In this document: piece after piece, positions 59,547-64,000 of the stretch
Numbering within the stretch: position 1 is the stretch's first letter
How the letters are laid out: each line of letters starts with the position of its first letter
The notes under the pieces: model-generated
What the model saw: the letters and a program-made list of their open reading frames with translations, nothing else
Databases searched by the model: none
What the model was told of the DNA's origin: nothing
Assembly (NCBI RefSeq): GCF_001282115.1
Contig: NZ_LJBR01000040.1
Span: 122,738 to 186,737 of the forward strand
Length of the DNA stretch: 64,000 bases
Origin: Streptomyces sp. NRRL B-24085
Lineage (GTDB): Bacteria; Actinomycetota; Actinomycetes; Streptomycetales; Streptomycetaceae
Reading direction: 5' to 3'
Position numbers and translations under genes: made by a program

Positions 59547-60206
59547 TCACTCCCCGCGCGGAAGCGGCCGGGAGGCGGGGTCGGGAAGAGGGCGGCGGGC
59601 GACCTCGTGGGCGTCGTCCGGGGGTACGCCCAACATGCGCAGAACCATCTCGGCCAGGTTCACGGCGGCTTCGTCGCCGTCCAGATCGGGGCGGGCGAAT
59701 CGCATCTCCACCAGGGACAACAGAGTTCCGCCAAGTGCGGTCAGGGCGACCACCGGGTCGACGGGGGTGAAGCGGCCCGAGGCCAGGCCCGCCTCGAGGT
59801 CACGCAGTGCCCGACGGGCCAGGCCGTTGTCCGAGTGGATGTGGCCGAGGCCGCGGCGGCGCAGGATCTGCATCAGTTCGGGGTGGGAGTCGGCCATGAG
59901 GGCGCTGAGCCGGAAGCCCGCCGCGACGAGTTCCGCCGGGTCGTCGATCCCCGTAAGACACTCGTCGAAGTTCTGGCCGAACTCCTCCATAGCGTCCACC
60001 ACGGCTGCCTCGAACAGCTCTGTCTTGGACTCGAAGTGGTTGTAGAAGGAGCCGAAACCGACGTCCGCGCGCTCCGCGATCGCCTGGATGCTCGCGCTGG
60101 TGTCCCCTGTCTCGGCGAGTATCTGCCGCGCGGCGCGAATGAGCGCGCGACGGGTCTCGGCGCGGCGCCGCTCGAACCGGTTGCTGGGCGGGGCTGACGT
60201 AGGCAT
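59547..60206 (-). CDS. TetR/AcrR-family regulator
   Basis: A 219-residue TetR protein: HTH IQAIAERADVGFGSFYNHFE at about residues 40-60, then a large ligand domain ending in an arginine- and proline-rich tail. ATG 60206 is the only good start. It is divergent from the extradiol dioxygenase operon; the 135-base region between them contains two TGATG-type palindromes, one over the likely dioxygenase promoter. It is therefore the probable repressor of the meta-cleavage operon and perhaps also of the MFS exporter. Confidence 0.92.
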   Translation of the reverse strand: MPTSAPPSNRFERRRAETRRALIRAARQILAETGDTSASIQAIAERADVGFGSFYNHFESKTELFEAAVVDAMEEFGQNFDECLTGIDDPAELVAAGFRLSALMADSHPELMQILRRRGLGHIHSDNGLARRALRDLEAGLASGRFTPVDPVVALTALGGTLLSLVEMRFARPDLDGDEAAVNLAEMVLRMLGVPPDDAHEVARRPLPDPASRPLPRGE

Positions 60207-60246
60207 GCACAGAGTTTAACCGCGGAGGCGATGGCGGCAGCATCTC

Positions 60247-60260
60247 TGATGGATTCATCA
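60247..60260. promoter_or_regulatory. Palindromic TetR box 1
   Basis: TGATGGATTCATCA, 5-bp perfect outer arms, 41 bases upstream of the TetR ATG. Similar to box 2 (12 of 14 identical). Confidence 0.65.
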
Positions 60261-60278
60261 TTTGTCTCAGCGGACCTC

Positions 60279-60314
60279 TTGACGATGATGTGGTCAGCCT
60301 TGATGATTTCATCA
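60279..60314 (+). promoter_or_regulatory. Candidate promoter with overlapping TetR box 2
   Basis: TTGACG (60279-60284) and GATGAT (60302-60307) are 17 bases apart, a plausible -35/-10 pair reading into the dioxygenase gene. The palindrome TGATGATTTCATCA (60301-60314) covers the -10, so a bound repressor would block the polymerase. Confidence 0.55.
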
Positions 60315-60341
60315 TTATGGTGATGTTGCCCGGAGGTTACC

Positions 60342-61487
60342 GTGTCTGAAACTCGCATTCACGGGCCCGACGTCAAGACCGCCCACCAGGACCTGCACAG
60401 CGAGCAGGGCGCCCTGCGTGGCGAGCATCCGGGCCGCTCCCGGAATCCTGTGATCAAGGTGGCGGACCTGGCCTGGCTGGAGTTCGAGAAACCGGACCTG
60501 GAGCGGGCCGAGATCTTCGCCCGTGACTTCGGCTTCCAGATCGCCGCGCGCACGGAGCGGGAGCTGTGGCTGCGGGGCACCTTCGCGGGCTCGCCGTGCA
60601 TGGTGATCCGGCGGGGCCGTACGTCCCGTTTCATCGGCCCGGCGTTCCGCGCGGCAGAGCGGGCCGACCTGGACCGACTGGCCCGCGCGACTGGCCGGGA
60701 CGTAAGGGACGCGGACGTGCCCGGCGGCGGCAAGGTGGTCGACCTGCTCGACCCGTCCGGCTTCCCGGTGCGGGTCGTGCACTGCGCCGAACAGCTGCCC
60801 GCGCTGCCGGAACAGCAGCCGCTGCTCCTCAACTTCGGCACGGCTCACCGCCGTACGAACGCCACGCAGCGCCCGTCGCGCGAACCGTCCCGCATCCAGC
60901 GGCTGGGACATGTGGTGCTGGAGACGAGGGTGTTCACCCGGGCCCTCGGCTGGTACCTGGACACCCTCGGGATGATCGTGTCCGACTTCCTCTTCCTGGA
61001 CGGGCAGCGCGGGCGCGGCCCGGTCATGGCCTTCATCCGCTGCGATCTGGGCAGCGTGCCGGCCGACCACCACACCCTGGCCATGCACCTGGGCCCGGGG
61101 ACCGGCTATGTCCACTCCGCCTACCAGGTGACCGACCTGGACGCCATCGCCGCGGGCGGCGAGTACCTCAAGGAGCGCGGCTACAAGCACAGTTGGGGCA
61201 TCGGCCGACATGTCGAGGGCAGTCAGCTCTTCGACTACTGGCGCGACCCCGACCGCTTCATGCTGGAGCACTTCGCCGACGGCGACCTGTTCTCCTGTGA
61301 CGTCGAGCCCGGCTGGGCGCCCCTGTCGACCAGTGGCCTGGCCCAGTGGGGGCCGCCCGCCACCCGCGACTTCCTCGGCGCAAGCCCTTCCCCGCAGCGG
61401 GTCCGCGATGTGATCGAGGCCCTGCGCGGTGACAACGACATGGATGCGGCACGCCTGTTGGGCCTGCTCAAGGCCACCAAGTCCTGA
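60342..61487 (+). CDS. VOC-family extradiol dioxygenase (catechol 2,3-dioxygenase-like)
   Basis: A 381-residue type I extradiol dioxygenase, longer than usual because of a 35-residue N-terminal and a 60-residue C-terminal extension. The second VOC domain supplies the iron ligands: His in RLGHVVLET, His in GYVHSAYQV and Glu in RFMLEHFADG. GTG 60342 follows CCGGAGGTTA. It heads an operon with an FAA hydrolase and an MhpA-like hydroxylase, an order that gives ring hydroxylation, ring cleavage and product hydrolysis. Similar long VOC dioxygenases occur in resorcinol- and hydroxyphenylpropionate-type clusters of actinobacteria (from memory). Confidence 0.9.
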   Translation: MSETRIHGPDVKTAHQDLHSEQGALRGEHPGRSRNPVIKVADLAWLEFEKPDLERAEIFARDFGFQIAARTERELWLRGTFAGSPCMVIRRGRTSRFIGPAFRAAERADLDRLARATGRDVRDADVPGGGKVVDLLDPSGFPVRVVHCAEQLPALPEQQPLLLNFGTAHRRTNATQRPSREPSRIQRLGHVVLETRVFTRALGWYLDTLGMIVSDFLFLDGQRGRGPVMAFIRCDLGSVPADHHTLAMHLGPGTGYVHSAYQVTDLDAIAAGGEYLKERGYKHSWGIGRHVEGSQLFDYWRDPDRFMLEHFADGDLFSCDVEPGWAPLSTSGLAQWGPPATRDFLGASPSPQRVRDVIEALRGDNDMDAARLLGLLKATKS

Positions 61488-61515
61488 CCCCCCGACCCCT
61501 CACGAAGGCACTGTC

Positions 61516-62454
61516 ATGAGCACCAATGTCCTGCGCACTGCTGACGGCTGGTGGGTGGTCCGCGGTGAGCGGGCCGTCCCCGTGGACACCAAGGCCGTCA
61601 CGACCGCCGAGCTGATCTCGGATCGCGACGCGGTACGGGAGGCGGCTCAGTCGGCCGACGCGGGCACGCCCGTCGCGGACCTGGTCGTCCTCTCGCCGGT
61701 CACCACTCCTTGCCGGGTGGTCGCGCAGATGGTCAACTACCGCAGTCATGCCCGCGATTCGGGTTTCCCCGACGACGTCCCGCCCGCTTTCTTCCGGAAG
61801 GCGTCCGGCTCGGTCAGCGGGCCCGCCGACACCGTCGTCCGGCCCTCCCATGTGCGGTTCCTCGACTACGAGATCGAGCTCGGCCTGGTCATGGGCGCGT
61901 CCCTGCCGGTCGGCACGGTGGTCGAGGAGCGGGACCTGCCCTCGTACGTCGCCGGGCTCGTGATCACCAACGACGTCAGCGCCCGCGAGGTGCAGCTGAC
62001 GAAGACGCAGTTCTACGAGAGCAAGTCGTACCCCACCTTCACGCCGACGGGGCCGTACCTCGCGCTGCTGGAGCCTGACGACTTCGCCCATCTCCTCGAC
62101 CTGCGGCTGAGGTTGTCCGTCAACGGCGAGCTGCGCCAGGACCGCACCCTCGCCGACATGATCGTCCGCCCGGCACGGGCGCTCACCCTGCTGGCCCGCT
62201 TCCAGACCCTCGACCCCGGCGACCTGCTGCTGACCGGCACACCCGGCGGCACCGCCCTGAAGGCCCCGCCCAAGCCGGTCGAGAGGATCGGCGCCCTGCT
62301 GCCGCCCGCCGTCAAGTGGAAGGCGTTCTTCAGGACGCAGGCGAAGAACCCGCACTACCTGCACACGGGTGACGTGATGACGGCGACGATCGCGACCCCG
62401 GACGGCCGCATCGACCTCGGCGAGCAGCGCACCCCCGTCACGGACGCGAAGTGA
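61516..62454 (+). CDS. Fumarylacetoacetate hydrolase family protein
   Basis: A 312-residue FAH enzyme. Metal ligands lie in DYEIELGLVMG; VAQMVNYRSHARDSGF and LLLTGTPGGTALKAP are conserved active-site blocks. ATG 61516 is 28 bases after the dioxygenase stop, with GAAGG upstream. It would hydrolyse or hydrate the ring-cleavage product. It is the third FAH-family gene in the window and differs clearly from the two in the first operon. Confidence 0.92.
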   Translation: MSTNVLRTADGWWVVRGERAVPVDTKAVTTAELISDRDAVREAAQSADAGTPVADLVVLSPVTTPCRVVAQMVNYRSHARDSGFPDDVPPAFFRKASGSVSGPADTVVRPSHVRFLDYEIELGLVMGASLPVGTVVEERDLPSYVAGLVITNDVSAREVQLTKTQFYESKSYPTFTPTGPYLALLEPDDFAHLLDLRLRLSVNGELRQDRTLADMIVRPARALTLLARFQTLDPGDLLLTGTPGGTALKAPPKPVERIGALLPPAVKWKAFFRTQAKNPHYLHTGDVMTATIATPDGRIDLGEQRTPVTDAK

Positions 62455-62466
62455 GACCCGAAGCAC

Positions 62467-64000
62467 ATGATCGTCGAACGTGACGGGGCGGACGTGCCCG
62501 TAGTGATCATCGGCGCCGGACCGGTGGGCGTGACCGCCGCTGTCCTCCTGGCCCGGCGCGGGATCCGCACCCTCGTCCTGGAACGCCACCAGGACATCTA
62601 CTCGCTCCCGCGCGCCGTCGCCGCCGACGACGAGGTCCGCAGGATCCTCCAGGCCGCGGGCGTGGGGGAGGAGTTCACCGCGATCGCCCGCCCGGCGAAC
62701 GGGCTGCGGCTGCTGGACGCCAGGCACCGGGTGATGGCCGAGTTCCGCCGTACCAGGCACGGTCGTCACGGCTACCCGCAGACCAGCATGTTCGACCAGC
62801 CCGAACTGGAACGGCTGCTGCACGACGCCCTCACCCAGCACCCCGAGTGCGAACTGCGCAGCGGCGTGGAGGTCACCGGCATCGGCCCCGGCACCGCAGG
62901 CCCCGTGCGCGTCACCTACCGCGACGACGACGGTGAGCACAAGCTGTGGGCCGAGGCGGTCCTCGGCTGCGACGGTGCGAACAGCCTCACCCGCGAGGCC
63001 ATCGGCGCCGTATGGGAGGACCTGCGCTTCGAGGAACGCTGGACCGTCATCGACGTCCGTACCACAGCCGACGTCCGCTGCTGGGAGGGCGTCGACCAGG
63101 TCTGCGACCCACACCGGCCCGCCACCTTCATGCGGGTCGGCGAGGACCGCTACCGCTGGGAGTTCCGGCTGCGGGACGGGCAGGAACCGGTCCGCGAGCT
63201 GATTGCGCCGTGGCTGCCGACGTCGTACGACGGGAACTTCGAGGTGGTCCGGGAGACCCAGTACACCTTCCGGGCCCGCCTCGCCGACCGGTGGCGCAGC
63301 GGACGGGTCTTCCTGCTCGGCGACGCCGCCCACCTCACCCCGCCGTTCATCGGGCAGGGGCTGTGCGCGGGTCTGCGTGACGCCCACAACCTCACCTGGA
63401 AGCTCGCCCGAGTATTCCAAGAGGGCGCCGACGAGCGGCTGTTGGAGACCTACGAGAGTGAACGCAAGCCGCACGCCCGGCATGTGATCCGGCTCGCGGT
63501 CGCCATGGGCTGGGCCATGACCGGCGGCCAGGACAGCGCCGCCGCGATCCGCCGCAGGGCCCTGGCCGCGGCCTGCCGCATACCCGGGCTCACCACGGCG
63601 GCCGGCCGCGACCTCAGCCCGCCCCTGACCCCGGGGCCCCTCGTACGCCGCCGCCTCCGCAAGGGCCTTGCGGGCACGCACTGCCCCCAACCATGGATCA
63701 CCGCCGACGGACGGCGCAGCCGCCTCGACGAGGTGCTCGGCGCCTCCTTCACCATCCTGACCAGCACCGATCCCTCGCCCTCGCTGAACGCCCTCGCCCA
63801 CGGACTCGGCATCCGGGCGATCCCCGTCACCGGCCTCGGGGACGACGGCACCCTCGCCGCCTGGCTGCGCGCCGGCCGCGCGGAAGCCGTCCTGCTGCGC
63901 CCCGACCGCGTCGTCATGGACGTCGTCCCGACCGGCGGCCGCGACTTCACCGGAAGCCCCGACTGGGCGTCCCTCCTGCACACCGCCCGCAGTCCCCTCC
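62467..64000 (+). CDS. FAD-dependent 3-(3-hydroxyphenyl)propionate hydroxylase-like monooxygenase (cut by window end)
   Basis: An open frame of at least 511 codons running off the end. VVIIGAGPVGVTAAVLLARR is the Rossmann loop, LGCDGANSLTREAIG the DG motif and VFLLGDAAHLTPPFIGQGLC the GD motif with the MhpA-type PPFIGQG. The C-terminal thioredoxin-like part (SRLDEVLGASFTIL, LLRPDRVV) is present and near its usual end, so few residues are missing. ATG 62467 lies 12 bases after the FAA-hydrolase stop. It would hydroxylate a phenolic acid to the catechol opened by the dioxygenase two genes upstream. Confidence 0.92.
   Translation, partial: MIVERDGADVPVVIIGAGPVGVTAAVLLARRGIRTLVLERHQDIYSLPRAVAADDEVRRILQAAGVGEEFTAIARPANGLRLLDARHRVMAEFRRTRHGRHGYPQTSMFDQPELERLLHDALTQHPECELRSGVEVTGIGPGTAGPVRVTYRDDDGEHKLWAEAVLGCDGANSLTREAIGAVWEDLRFEERWTVIDVRTTADVRCWEGVDQVCDPHRPATFMRVGEDRYRWEFRLRDGQEPVRELIAPWLPTSYDGNFEVVRETQYTFRARLADRWRSGRVFLLGDAAHLTPPFIGQGLCAGLRDAHNLTWKLARVFQEGADERLLETYESERKPHARHVIRLAVAMGWAMTGGQDSAAAIRRRALAAACRIPGLTTAAGRDLSPPLTPGPLVRRRLRKGLAGTHCPQPWITADGRRSRLDEVLGASFTILTSTDPSPSLNALAHGLGIRAIPVTGLGDDGTLAAWLRAGRAEAVLLRPDRVVMDVVPTGGRDFTGSPDWASLLHTARSPL

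Noticed and set aside
61468..63981. 837-codon open frame on the minus strand
   Set aside because: It mirrors the FAA hydrolase and MhpA-like hydroxylase genes, and its composition (Gly, Asp, Val, Arg-rich) is that of a reverse-strand shadow.
1..64000. Search for tRNA/rRNA genes, riboswitches, CRISPR, toxin-antitoxin, phage or defence systems
   Set aside because: No convincing cloverleaf, conserved RNA core, array or defence-gene set was seen by eye; a covariance-model scan would be needed to exclude small RNAs.

Overview
The window looks like accessory (arm-type) chromosome of a Streptomyces or close actinomycete. GC and GC3 are very high, GTG starts and GTGA/ATGA translational overlaps are common, and there are CelR/CebR-type boxes, CBM2-linked secreted cellulases, a GH64 glucanase and an expansin. 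No rRNA, tRNA, CRISPR array, phage module or recognisable defence system was seen.

Layout. (1) 1-183: tail of an AraC regulator; 301-1050: an SDR. (2) 1116-10204 (minus): ten tightly coupled genes for catabolism of an aromatic or phenolic compound (two FAA-family hydrolases, cyclase-family protein, FAD monooxygenase, ACMSD-like amidohydrolase, two-domain extradiol dioxygenase, two SDRs, two-subunit CoA-transferase). A LysR gene (10332-11249) is divergent, with a perfect dyad between them. (3) 11369-20492: S9 peptidase, GH64 glucanase, a quinone-oxidoreductase/HxlR pair, an oxidoreductase/TetR pair with tandem operators, and an expansin. (4) 20908-32667: plant-polysaccharide island with a LacI regulator, GH12-CBM2, CBM2-GH48, CBM2-GH6 and GH78 rhamnosidase. 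The cellulase genes have TGGGAGCGCTCCCA-type boxes; the rhamnosidase has a different LacI-type box. (5) 33296-45021: anti-sigma-type ATPase, then a nine-gene minus-strand operon (ribose-type ABC importer, SMP-30 lactonase, FabG-type SDR, acyl-CoA ligase, thiolase) with a divergent GAF-PucR regulator carrying a TTA codon. (6) 45377-49771: cupin dioxygenase, MFS, zinc alcohol dehydrogenase and AraC regulator. (7) 50531-64000: VOC protein, two convergent TetR genes, a minus-strand operon (two alpha/beta hydrolases, FAD monooxygenase, amidohydrolase, TetR), a DHA2 exporter with TetR, and a plus-strand meta-cleavage operon (extradiol dioxygenase, FAA hydrolase, MhpA-like hydroxylase running off the end).

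How they fit. Secreted enzymes would release cellobiose, glucan oligomers and rhamnose from plant matter. The several monooxygenase, extradiol dioxygenase and FAA-hydrolase sets would then funnel plant phenolics to central metabolism. That the rhamnosidase and the ring-cleavage operons act on the same rhamnosylated phenolics is inference only.

Many decayed genes lie in the gaps: TetR, LuxR, GNAT and SGNH-hydrolase remnants, two transposase remnants and at least one unidentified fragment. A short Streptomyces-type palindromic repeat appears to have inserted in frame into an SDR, at its catalytic site. The most reportable observations are that insertion, the unassigned ten-gene pathway, and several operator sets that link regulators to separate operons.
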